From Hirsutella rhossiliensis (Eukaryota > Ascomycota > Sordariomycetes > Hypocreales > Ophiocordycipitaceae): DNA of 64,000 nucleotides. The stretch's first letter is position 1; every line of letters starts with the position of its first letter. Below are positions 13,052 to 23,337 of the stretch, piece by piece. Location of the stretch: assembly GCF_020360975.1 (NCBI RefSeq), contig NW_025408672.1, positions 2,914,001 through 2,978,000 on the forward strand. Direction: 5' to 3'. Under the pieces are notes generated by a model. That model was not told the origin of the DNA, did not search any database, and saw only the letters and a list, made by a program, of their open reading frames with translations. Position numbers and translations under genes: made by a program.

Positions 13052-13135
13052 CTGTTCAAGGCAACTGTTCAAGGCTACTGTTCAAGGCAGCTGTTCCAGG
13101 CAGCGGTTCAGGGCAGCGGTTCAAGGCAGCGGTTG
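13052..13135. repeat. 13-bp minisatellite, about 6.5 copies
   Basis: Tandem units of 13 bases with consensus CTGTTCAAGGCAG drift to CGGTTCAAGGCAG towards the right. Six full copies and one partial copy are visible. Thirteen is not a multiple of three, so this is unlikely to encode a repeated peptide. It lies in the gene-poor region. Confidence 0.85.
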
Positions 13136-16100
13136 TGGGTTTCGTCAACGGCTCTGCTGTAGTCGAGCAACCTGCAACCCGGGTAAGTTTTGGCACCGTT
13201 GGTGGATGGATGTCCCCCCGACTCTGCCATGGAAAGCCACATGCCACGATGATGTCTGTCGTCTTTCCACTGTAATCATGATTATGCCTGCCTCCCAACT
13301 AGGTTCAGCGTATTCCACCCCCCCCCCCCTCCTTCCCCAAGTACGGATAGCGCCACAGCACCATCGAGGCCACCCTCCATCCTCTTAGCGCCGTGACTGC
13401 TCAGACGTCTCATCGGCTTGGCCCAAAATTCTCCAGGCGCATGACCCATGGTCGCACAACGTCGACTCAGGTGCAAACACACACACATGTGCGGATACGC
13501 AGGGCGTTTTCCAACCACCCTCCCTCCTCCGGGATCACCGTGGGGTTTCCTCGGCATCCGCTACGGCACTGACATCTGCTCGCTAGCAAATTCGTCCCGT
13601 CCCACTGCCGGAGCTTCGAGGGCTCGCCCGTCATGCACCCATTGCTCATCAAAGTCGTGTCGTGTGTCTTTCATGCGCGACTAGCCGCCGTCCCGCGATG
13701 GAGCAAGTCGACGTCATCCTATTGCCGCCGACACTGGCCGAGTGAGCAGCATCGACTGTTTGTGGGTGTGATGCTCCAGGATCCGATTACTTGACTCCTG
13801 CGCCCCCGCAACGGCAAGGAGGCGATCCTGAAGCCCCGACCATGGAGCGTTCGGAAGCCCTTGGCCCGTCTTGATGACATCAGATGGGTCTTGTTGCTGC
13901 TCCTCACTTGCCTTATATGACCCAGCTCTCACGTACGGTGCCTGACACGGGACAGTTTGTGTCCCCTTGGAGCTTCTTGGCTGGCACAGATCCTGCATTG
14001 TTTGTTGGTGGACCCTCTTCACGAGGCTGCCATGACGACATTCTTCCCCTCGACACACAAGCAGCTGGACGGGCGAAAGCCAATCATTCAACGGCTCTCG
14101 AGACCGTCGTTTCAGCTCAAAGACCTCGATCCGGCCTCGTCGATGGAATTGTTCAAGAAGCTTGAGGCTTATGCGCCCCTGTTCTCGACTTACGCAGGCA
14201 GTCATGGACACCCAATGTTCGAGGCAAAAGGGCCTCTTGTATCTACCCTCTCGACGCTCGGATGGCATTTTGTGGGCCAACCTGAATGACCCGGTGCGAG
14301 AGCAACAGTAGTTAGAAAAGGCCCTGGGTAGTGCAGTCAGCCTGCGTAGGAGGTTACGGAAACCAGGAGGGATTCTAACTCATCGCAACGCTTGCTTACT
14401 TTTGTTCACCTTGACGTGATAACCGGACAAATCGGGTTACCAATGAAGGCCTTCCCCTACCCTTTTAGGAACCTTCTCATGTCCTAATATGTCTTTCCTT
14501 CTCCCGTATACTTGCTGTTGAAGGCATCGTGCTAACAGTGCGTTATCCATTGCCTGGGGGTATATTCGGGCGTTAACCACGACATCGCACATGAGTGCTA
14601 GAATATCGCATGCGGCATATGGCTCAATCCAGTAAGCTAGCATCTTTTATAAGTGGGGGGGCCTTATAATTCTGTGTAACAAGGAGCCTTCCCTTGCCCT
14701 TTTTCTCCGATGCCTTTATGCATTAATCAAGACCGAGGACTGCAAGTAAACGAACATGTGCTGGATGCCTCGTGCAGGCCGACTGGAACATCCGTGGTGG
14801 CATCGGCACGCGGTAGAGGCCTCTTTGCTGGAAAAAGTCATCTTGGAGTAGAAACAACGGGTTCCTTTGGGCCATGAGAGCTTCGTATGAGAGGAAATGC
14901 ACGCCATGTGTGTCGCTCGTCAGTCTCGCGGAATCGAGCAGTCACCGTGCTGACTGCGTCTCCAGATGGCGGCACGCCGTCTCTCTCTGAATCTAGGTGA
15001 TTCAACTCGCCCTGCATCGGCCATCCGAATATCTCCAATTGCTGTTCAGGCGGCCGTCACCAGCTTTGCTCTTGAATCCCGCGGCCTCCTTGCCTCTTTT
15101 CAGGCCCTCTCCGGCCATTCTCTCTCCTCCCTTTCTCCCAACTCTTCCCACCTCGCTGTATCTCTCTATCGGCTCTTGCAGCCCTTCTTCAGTCTCTTAT
15201 CTCTCTCTCGCCTCTCTGTTCACCTGGCCCCCCCCCCCTCCCTCCCTTTCTCTGCTCTCTCTTCCTTCATCCCCTCTTCTCTCTCTTCCTTTCCATCATT
15301 TCAACACTGGCTCTTTGAAGCAGTGGGTCTGCCTTTGGATGCACTCGCCCGCTTTGACCGAGCAAAGAGACACATGGGCTTGCTGCTTCTGTTCAACCTC
15401 CATTGTAAGTCCCTTTGCTACTCACGAGCACGAGTCTCTCCACCCGTTTGCGTCTTGTTCTTGGTCGGAGGGTGGAGAGCCATCTCTGGCAGGGGCCACG
15501 GAGGCTTCGTCTCTGGTTTCATGGGGAATTTCAAACAAAGAAACTTGAACACCCGTGTTGAACCTGTGGCCCAGACGCTCTCCCGCACGCTGCTTTTGCT
15601 TCATCGGACAGCTTTCAAGCCCAATGTCATTCCCTTCTTCTAGCTCCGGCGCCCTTGAGCGCATGATGGCTGACCTTGCTCCCAGTGCCTTGACCTGTTT
15701 CGGGCAATACGACAACCATCTCATCTCCGACCGAGCCTCTTCACCGACGGAAAAGGGCTTGCGACAGCCTATCGACCGATCTCTGAAAAGGCACGAGGGG
15801 ATCTGCACTCGGCTTCTGTTGGGAGTTGAAGCTGTGAATTGAATCGGTTGCAAAGACACTTCGCCCCTGAGCCCGGGACGCGGCCAAGTGGCTTGATAGC
15901 CACAACGGTGAGTAGCGCATGGCAAAGTAAAACACTGCCTCGGGCCCGTGACGCTGACTCTTACTCTCGAGCATTTAGTCTGAGCGCCATCAGAGTCTAG
16001 ACTCGGTGACAGAGCCGTGGCCAACCTGCGAAGCCAGGCAAACCCCGTCGCATCTCGACCAGATTCACAGCCGCTCCGCTCCCGCGACGCACTGATTCAT

Positions 16101-16397
16101 CGCCATTTAAGCATCGAGTTGCCACACGAGCAAGTACAAGAGAAAACACTGGGCAGCCTCAAGGTGAGGTGACATTTTTTCTTGGTCGTTCTGTCCGACT
16201 TTTGCCTTCTTCATGGCACATCTTATACGTGCGGACCGTGTGCCTTCCCAGACTACTACTACCTCTGCAAGACTCAACGGCCCGCCTGCCAAAAACCCGC
16301 GCGCTGGCCGTTTCTCGCCGTCATTCACACCATTTATTGTCATTCTTGCTCTCAACCGCATCTGGACGTCGCGATTTGCACATTGTCACTCTCTTCA
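13136..16397. other. non-coding region left of the hAT insertion
   Basis: No gene I can support. Open frames at 13714-14280 (minus), 13957-14289 (plus) and 14966-15643 (plus) lack recognisable domains. The block 15110-15320 is a long C/T-rich tract with a C run near 15227. Because the transposon at 16406 split the DNA just upstream of the next gene, the bases left of 16398 are probably that gene's original promoter, now about 2.8 kb further away. Confidence 0.45.
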
Positions 16398-16405
16398 GGA
16401 CCAAC
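16398..16405. repeat. left 8-bp target-site duplication of the hAT element
   Basis: GGACCAAC lies immediately outside the left terminal inverted repeat. An identical GGACCAAC lies outside the right one. Eight bases is the standard hAT target duplication. Confidence 0.95.
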
Positions 16406-16428
16406 CAGTGTGTCCATCAATCAAGTAA
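16406..16428 (+). repeat. left terminal inverted repeat of hAT element
   Basis: Begins CAGTGTGTCCATCAA and continues TCAAGTAA. It pairs with the reverse complement of 19188-19210, differing at one base (T versus C at position 16). The CAGTG start is typical of hAT ends. Confidence 0.93.
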
Positions 16429-16706
16429 CTTGACTTGGTTGCTTGAAGTTGGTTGATTACATAACAGTCAATCACGAGTAACGATCTCTCCGACCAAGCA
16501 AAAGTAAAGCTTTCTGCATTACTCGGGTTTACTCCGAGTTACCGGTACCTGACTAGCGTTGATTTCAGGCAATTTCGTGATACCCATGTCATGAAAGTGG
16601 ACGAACCCCTTCCTCTCGCCGATTGAGCTTGGTGATTACAGTTACTTTCTTCGTGCCTGATTCATCAACATCCTGCAGAAACTGTTCAACGCTGAGGAAG
16701 CCAGCA

Positions 16707-18992
16707 ATGCCCTCTCACTCAGCTTTCGATCCTTGCAATCATCTCGGGCACGTCACGCCTCCCAAGACGCCTTCCCAGTCGGTCCCCGACGAGCCAAGCA
16801 TCTCCCATGAAAGGGACTTGCCAAAGGCATCGCAATGCGTTTTCCCTATATCTTGGGAGAAGATTCGTTACGACAGAAAACCGTTGGCCACCATACGATA
16901 TCGTCAGCCTCACAAGCGCGCAATGAACTCGAAGGCGCAACCATCGATAATCTACAAACACGGTGCGCAACTCACGACAGACGGCGACAACAAGTACTGG
17001 CTCTGCAAATATTGCCATGTAAGCGGACGTCACGACACAGCGCTCTTTGCCAGCGAGTACGACGAGCATCATCTATCACCTTAGGCACCACCACAAACTT
17101 GCCGAGTTCGGTTACAAAGTGGCAGGGTCCGACCCCTTCAGCATCTCTCAAGGAGCCACCAAGGCCGCGTCGTACTTGGGGAGCCGACGCATGGTGTTCA
17201 ATGACCTCCAGTTTCGAAGTCATTTTGCCGACTGGGTCATTGATCTTGATTTGACTTTCCGCCAAGCGACTCACCGACGAACAAATGAAATATTTGCATT
17301 GTGCCTGGAAGACATCGACAAAGTTTTGCCGAAAAGCCCGTCAGCGCTGAGCAGTTGGGTCAGCGAAAAATGGTTCGGTGACAACGGCAGGCGCGCCTGG
17401 CTGAAAGAACAGCTCCGCCTGTCCAAAAGCAAGATCCACGTCTCGACAGATGCTTGGACATCTGAAGAAGGTACCAACTATTTGGCTATAGTTTCTCACT
17501 TTCTAGACGCTGCATACAAGCTGCAAACGGCTTTGCTGGATTTGCCAGTTTTGAAGGGCCCCCACACTGGCGAGAATATCGCCAAAGTCCTTGCAGCGGT
17601 CATGGGGTCATACGAGATCGGTCAGAACGTTGGTTTCTTCATGATGGACAACGCAAGTAGTAACGACACTTGCATTCGAGAGCTGGCGAAGCGCTATCCT
17701 GTCATCAAGCCTCAGAGTCGCCTGCGCTGCGTCGGCCATATGCTCAACCTAATCGTCAAAGCCCTTCTCTTTGGGTAGGGTGTCGGCAAGTTGGAGAAAC
17801 AGCTTTGCGGCGCGTCTGAAGTGGAGCGTTTTGAAATCTGGAGAAAGCATAGCTTCGTCGGTAAACTTCACAATTTCTGTGTTTGGGTAAACAGAAGTGA
17901 CCAAAGGCGGGAGCAGCTGAAACGGTATATTTTGCAGGCTTACGAGGAAGGCAGCATTGAACTGCTCTACACTAGAGTCCTGGTCGACGGCGGAATCCGC
18001 TGGAACTCTGCATATGCAATGATTCAGAGGGCGGTCAAGCTCCGTCATGCGATTGATCTGTTCTTCCTCAACTATTGCTACGGTGGCGTAGGGTACGACA
18101 TTTCGCAAGACGTACTAACCCCACAAGATTGGATTGACTTGCACCATTTTCTCGACATCTTGAAGCCTTTCAAAGATCTGACAAAACGCATGGAGGCCGA
18201 GCCAACAAAGCTGGCCTGGAAGGATCACATGGCTCCTTCATGAAACAATTGAATCATTCGATGTCCTCTTCAAAAAGCTCCAAGAGGCCGGAAGATTTGC
18301 CGATGACCATCCCGACGTGGTTTCAACGTATTATTCCCACGCAATCGATGCTGCTCGCATCAAGCTAGAAGAGTACTTCGGCCTTACCGATGCCACCCCA
18401 GCTTATCGGTGCGCTGTCGCATTGCATCCGGCGAATAAGTTTGCTTACTTCGAACTTGGTGGAGTCACAACAAGCAGTGGATCAGTGAGGCAAAGAGCGT
18501 GGTTCAAGAAGTTTTCGCAGAATACGAAGACGCATACATGGAAGCGGACGCTGCGGACCATGAGGAGGCTTCGTCGCTGGCCCTAGGAGAAGTCGTCGCT
18601 GATAAGGCTGGCGATGATCTCGTCGCCCTTGACCCACTCCAGGAAGCTCGCAAACGCCGACAGATGCTGGCTGAGCTTGCGGCGTCCGGCAAGGGAAGGA
18701 GGAAAAGAGCGAGACTAACTTCTGAGCTCGACGAGTTTATGGCTAGGAATAACAAGGCTGATTCGGAAGTCGAAGATCCCTTGCAATGGTGGATCTGTCA
18801 TGCGGCAGACTACCCAGTTCTGTCGCAAATGGCTTTCGACTTGTTCACTTGTCCAGCAATGAGTGCTGAATGTGAGCGGGTTTTCTCTCAGACCAAAAGG
18901 TCATCACGGATGAGCGGAATCGCCTCAGCTCCAACACCGTGGCAGCTATCGAATGCCAAAAGCACCTACTTCGATCTGGCATGCTATCGTAG
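16707..18992 (+). pseudogene. degenerate hAT transposase (BED finger and hAT dimerisation domain)
   Basis: Reads from ATG 16707 to a natural-looking TAG at 18990-18992, but not in one frame. Visible pieces in order are a BED-type zinc finger (WLCKYC followed by YHLRHHH across a frameshift), the hAT catalytic region (VSTDAWTS, MMDNASSND), the C..H..N motif (RCVGHMLNLIVKA), the conserved RW motif (GIRWNSAYAMI) and the C-terminal dimerisation region (DPLQWW, SAECERVFS, DERNRLSS, ECQKHLLRSG). Breaks: frameshift near 17050; in-frame TAG at 17776-17778; frameshift near 18235; frameshift near 18460; and a one-base loss in an A run near 18895. The two catalytic-region Asp residues and the RW motif survive, but no functional protein can be made. 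Confidence 0.9.
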
Positions 18993-19187
18993 TCATGCTC
19001 GAGGAGCACTTTTTTTCCCCTCGTCCCAAGGTCACAGGCGGACAAGATATAGAGATCACTCAAGCAAATCGGCTCCCGGAGTCAAGTAATGTCAACCAAC
19101 CAAGTAAAGCACAGCCATTTCTTCGAGTAAACCAAGTCGAGTAAACGGATCCTTCAACCAAGTCAAGTAAGGGTGTCATTTTCTGCT

Positions 19188-19210
19188 TTACTTGGTTGAT
19201 GGACACACTG
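19188..19210 (-). repeat. right terminal inverted repeat of hAT element
   Basis: Reverse complement begins CAGTGTGTCCATCAA and continues CCAAGTAA, matching the left end at 22 of 23 positions. Confidence 0.93.
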
Positions 19211-19218
19211 GGACCAAC
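19211..19218. repeat. right 8-bp target-site duplication of the hAT element
   Basis: GGACCAAC, identical to 16398-16405, fixing the exact insertion point 61 bases upstream of the ATG at 19280. Confidence 0.95.
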
Positions 19219-19279
19219 AGGCTCTTTTCTTTTTCTCTTTCTTTTTTGGCATACAATCCTAACCACCACTCCATTCACC

Positions 19280-21805
19280 ATGGCCAAGAACAGGTCCAAA
19301 ATCCAAGGCGCGTGCTAACAAGCCTGTCTCCGGGGCCGCAGCCGCAGACCCAAGCATCAAATCCACCTCGAGAGACTTGCCGGCGAAGAGGACCAAGTGC
19401 AGAAGGAAGCAAAAGCCCCCGGCACCCAACATGGCTCGCCGCAGCAACAAGTCCGGGCGCAATGCCGAGGCTGGCAAGTCGTCAACAATCACCAAGTACA
19501 ACATGGAACTGTCCAAGCAGCGCCTCGAGGAAAAGGGCTTCCATCCTGCCGTCACGACCAAGTCTCACGACGAGCTCCTCAATCTCGGCGGAGCAATGAT
19601 GCAAAGGCACCGGCATCGACCGACCCGGGACCAGTTCTTCAAGGGAGAGGGCGACACCAACAGAGCCGGCTTCGTCCAGCCCCGGCACCTCACCAGAGTC
19701 AGTACCTATGCTCCCACCCTGCTCAGCGAAGCGTCACTTACTCACATTCCTCGCAGGCATTGCTAGTTATCAATAAACATCTCGATGCCGGCCGATTCGA
19801 CGACCAGGCGGCCGGCGCTGCCACGGAGAACACACTGGCCCGCCTCCTAAACACCGCCCACATTGGAGGCCTGGTTTCTGAATTCATCTTCGCCAACGGG
19901 TACAAGTCGGTTCATTCCGTTGCCCTCACATCAACTCAATCATGGGCTGCATTGGTTGCCGGCACCGTGAGTTGTCCCGACCCCCTCTGGCCGCCCCTCG
20001 AAGCAGAGCAACATTAACAAGCACGACAGAGAATCTGGGACTTCCTCGCTGGCAAGTTTTGCGCCGATGGCCCCGCCCTGACCTTTATCGCCGTCACACC
20101 CGAGTACACGGTGGGCGAATTCAAAGACGCCGAAACCAAGGATCTGCACGGGCTTGGGGCCGACAACTCCCAGTCGAGCTGGTTTGCCGAGGCAATGGCG
20201 GCGGAGACGGACATCTATGTCTCAATCAGTCAGCTGCATCACCAGCTCAGCAAAAGGTGCAGACACGGGCCTCAACTGGGCGCTCTGACCGAAGAGCTCG
20301 TCAAGTACACCCGGCAGTTGTCAGACGTCAAACGCATCCACGAGTCGAACCAGTTCAAGTCCAGTCCCCAATGTCAGCTCTTTGACCCCCCGGCCTACTT
20401 TGCTCTTACCCGACTGCGCCAAATGAGTATGCTTTCCCTCCACCCGACCGACCCTGGCCGCAGCTGACCAGTGGCTAACATGGAAGCAGTGAACCAGATC
20501 TATGAGAAGCGAGCCACCATCAGGGTGCTTCACTTTCAGAAGACACCTTATCTGGATCGGCGCATTCTCGCCGTCATTCTGCGCTCCTGCCACTATGTCG
20601 AGATGATTGGCATTTACGACTGCCCCCTGATTCACTTTGGCGATGTTTTATGCCTCCTGGATCTCATCCACGAGATCAATAGCGAAAGGCGAAAGAAGGA
20701 CCTGCCTCTGATCAAGGCTTTCGATTTTTTCCCCAGATTCCACGGCGGCATGCCCTACCAAGATATCAGGGCCCAGACATATGGTCTGACCTGGGGCCCG
20801 GACAGCCTCGAAATTGTCCAGCGCGGCTTCTTCGGCATCATTCTGAAGGCTTTCATGAAGGCCGGAGCCATGCAATTGGATCTTCTCTTCACAAAGGGGC
20901 AGGCGTTCTGCGACTTCCTTTACAACGTACCCAACTACACGCTGGCCGTCGTCTCATTCCTGGACGCTCTTCACCGCTACGTGGACTTGCAGCGCCGCAG
21001 AAACCCCACTAAGAATGAGCTCAAGCAGACGGTTTACGACCTCCTCAAGCCGGTGCGCATCGGGCTCGAGGATGTCGAAAACGACTGGCCGCGCTGGTAT
21101 ACCGGCATTATGGGCAATCACCTTGTTTTCTGCTCTTCGTGCGGATACAAAATGCTCCAAGAGTTCTTCACGGCTCTTTCTCGAGTTGGGCGGCCGCTCA
21201 CCCGAGTGTGTGCTGGTTGTCTGCTCCAGCGCCGATTGGATTTGGAGCCCGATCACCTCAAGGGGGAGAAGAAGCATGTCCTGGATTCGCTTTTCCCCAG
21301 ACACGACGGATTACGGTTCAACAAAGACGCGTCGCTTGGCCAGGGGGCTCGAGGCCTGATTAGGCTGGAATCGACCGTGTCGAAGCGGCCCTCGGCCCCA
21401 TTAGTTACCGTCAACGACGATGGAGAGGAATACCTGCCGCACTATCTGGAGCCTCTGCTACGAGACAACAAGATACACTTTGATTCTCTGCAGGGCCTTC
21501 CTGGCCTGGGAGAGCTGGTCGGAGACGGGGCGTTGGCTAAGAAGAAGTGGACCCAAGCGATGGACCGGTGCCATAAGCTGGACATGTACTCGAGACTGGT
21601 CCGGCGTGTTCGGGAGGAGAGCGGTGACCCCAAGGGCAACCGGGGGCCCAACCCGAGTGAAAGAAGAATCGACGGAGGCATGCCTGATCATGTCGACGAG
21701 CGCCAGCCTCCGAGACAGCAGGGAAACTCGGGTCAGCGTTTGAGCCACAGCTTCTCGAGCGTGGTGGGACTCGAAAAATATCTCTACGACAAGGGCTGGC
21801 TGTGA
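19280..21805 (+). CDS. conserved-looking protein of unknown function, frameshifted near its start
   Basis: The likely original start is ATG 19280 (MAKNRSK), but a run of four A at 19298-19301 shifts the frame and TAA follows five codons later. Dropping one A would continue into SKARANKPVSGAAAD and the rest of the gene. A usable start is ATG 19431 (MARRSNKSG). Exons from there are 19431-19697, 19757-19966, 20030-20426 and 20490-21805, about 729 residues, all junctions in phase. I do not recognise the family. Visible features are a basic N-terminus, mixed helical segments (RVLHFQKTPYLDRRILAVIL, DVLCLLDLIHEI) and a CSSC...CAGC cysteine pair spaced like a zinc-binding site (near 21138-21220). The C-terminus is charged and rich in Gln/Arg. 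No signal peptide or membrane segment is evident. The hAT element sits in its 5' region, so expression may be altered. Confidence 0.7.
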
Positions 21806-22236
21806 AGGGGAGGCATGAGTCGAGGGAAGGGGGCTGTGAAGGCCGATGGACGAAAGAAGCTGTGAAGTCTGCAGGGATGGGATGAGGCCCATGAGGGCAT
21901 GGAATCATGGATAAAGCTTTGGCAGTGGGTGCGAGCAGGGCTGCTGGATGAACTTGGAGGAGACGAAGCATGCTGCGAAGCGATGGACCGACAAAAATTG
22001 GCGCTGCGTTGGCAAGTTGGAGAGAACTGCCAGTAAAACCCCTAGGAAACTCACAATCTGAATTTGAAAGCGGCAGTGCTGTGGAGGAGGTGCATTTTCA
22101 ACGTGATGAATACGCGCTGCGACGTTGTAAAGGTTAGGAGGGTATCACGTGACGTCGAGGTGATTTCAGGCCCAAAGTCGACTGGTTCCAACACCAAGGA
22201 CCTCGATCCCCCAGCCAAACCCGACAACCGCCCGCG
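21806..22236. other. intergenic spacer
   Basis: About 430 bases holding the 3' end of the unknown gene and the promoter of the bL36m gene. A TATCACGTGACGTC stretch near 22142-22155 contains CACGTG, an E-box/Cbf1-type palindrome, about 90 bases before the ATG at 22237. Its use is unproven. Confidence 0.4.
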
Positions 22237-22650
22237 ATGGCCTCGTTATTACGCGCATTTTCGCTACCTGCGCGAGCCTTGGGACACGGAGGGGCTGCCC
22301 TCCGGCTCTGGTCAACAACAACAAGCTGGACGCCGTCGTTGATGGCGGGCGCGACGGGCTGGCTGGCTCCGGTTGCGAGGACGGTTGGCGGGGGAGTGAT
22401 GCAGCAGACGCGGGGAATGAAGGTGCACAGCTCGGTCAAGAAGAGGTGTGAACACTGCAAGGTCAGTTTGCGCCTGGACGTCCCCTTTTACCGAAGGGGG
22501 CGCATACCTTTCCCTTGACGAGCACTTACCTAGAGAGAGATTGCTGACTGGAGCGCACAGGTTGTCCGGCGGAAAGCGGGCAAGCGACACAACGGCTACC
22601 TGTATATTATCTGCAAAGCGAACCCCAGGCACAAGCAGCGGCAGTCGTGA
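22237..22650 (+). CDS. RTC6: mitochondrial large-subunit ribosomal protein bL36m
   Basis: Exons 22237-22461 and 22561-22650 encode 104 residues. The first about 60 residues are Arg/Ala/Ser-rich with no acidic residues (MASLLRAFSLPARALG), as expected for a mitochondrial presequence. The last about 43 residues are a full bL36: KVHSSVKKRCEHCKVVRRK, then GYLYIICKANPRHKQRQ. The zinc-ribbon ligands C..C and C....H are present. bL36 is a small zinc-binding protein of the large ribosomal subunit. The intron (GTCAGT to CACAG) falls exactly after CEHCK, so the zinc ribbon is split between exons. The gene converges with the LYRM2-like gene. Confidence 0.93.
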
Positions 22651-22888
22651 GTAGCCCCGACGGCGAGCAAGACGACATGTCCACAGACCGCCCGTTCACA
22701 CCTGGATCACCCACTGTATACTACCGTCACGCGGCGGGCGATGGGCACGAAGCAGATACGTGGAGGGCGGAAGCGACATGAGCATGGCATCACGCCTAGA
22801 CAGGAGCACGGCGACGGCGTAAAGATGCGATCGAATGGATGAGGAAGAGGCGCAGGAAAAGGGATCACGGAATGTACCACTGCGAGAG

Positions 22889-23337
22889 CTACATGCCCCC
22901 TATATACCTCTCCATGCTCTCCCACTGCGTCTTCCCCGTGGACAAGAGGTATCGAATGTGAGACTTTGCACGAGGTCAACGAATCTTGTCGACGCTTCGA
23001 GAGATGGAATGGAAAGGCGGGGGGGGGGAGGTGACTGACGAGGTCCTTTACGTGTCGATGGCGCTCAAACTCGTCGCGGACGAGCTTGCGGGTTTCGGCC
23101 TTTGTGGGCGCATGGGCAATACGGGTAGTGCCTCGTAGGATGGCGCGGTAGAAGGCGATGACCCTGGTGCGCTGTAGAAACTGCCCCTTGTGTTAGTGCT
23201 GTGGGGAGAGGGGGCGGCGCGTGAGGTGAGTGGCGCGGTACGTGATCGAGGCTCAAGGCGCCTTGGAGACGGCGGCGGGTGGTGGTGGCATGGCCACGGG
23301 CGAGGATGCGCGAGAGGCGCAGCCGTCCAGGGGTCAT
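22889..23337 (-). CDS. LYRM2: LYRM2-like mitochondrial LYR-motif protein
   Basis: Three small exons on the minus strand, 23337-23242, 23180-23040 and 22963-22889, encode 103 residues with every junction in phase 0. The order is a basic, acid-poor N-terminus (MTPGRLRLSRILARGHATTTRRR), then SLDHFLQRTRVIAFYRAILRG, where FYR occupies the LYR position, then ETRKLVRDEFERHRHVKDL and HIRYLLSTGKTQWESMERYIGGM. This order and the spacing of helices match LYRM2. LYR proteins are small three-helix mitochondrial factors that bind acyl carrier protein and help assemble respiratory complexes; LYRM2 is linked to complex I. The last intron uses an AAG acceptor. The gene is easily missed because no exon exceeds 141 bases and overlapping frames are open. 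Confidence 0.85.

Larger units (their letters stand above)
16406..19210 (+). mobile_element. hAT-superfamily DNA transposon, full length but defective
   Basis: A 2805-bp element bounded by 23-bp terminal inverted repeats (22 of 23 matching) and a perfect 8-bp target duplication. Subterminal DNA at both ends is full of short CAAGTAA/CGAGTAA/CAACCAAG motifs in both orientations, as in other hAT elements where transposase binds. Inside is a single BED-finger/hAT transposase gene on the plus strand that is broken by frameshifts and a stop. Ends are well preserved, so the element could in principle still respond to an active relative elsewhere in the genome. Confidence 0.95.

Noticed and set aside
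14300..14400. tRNA-like segment near 14330-14390
   Set aside because: A weak B-box-like GATTCTAAC is present, but no cloverleaf with matching acceptor stem could be drawn.
14966..15643. 225-codon open frame at 15 kb
   Set aside because: Its middle is a C/T-rich tract translated as Ser/Leu/Pro repeats, and no homologous motif is visible.
19292..19340. Intron hiding the early stop of the unknown gene
   Set aside because: The only GT near the ATG (GTCCAA) is a poor donor, and splicing to the available CAG sites leads into the wrong frame. A one-base frameshift explains the sequence better.
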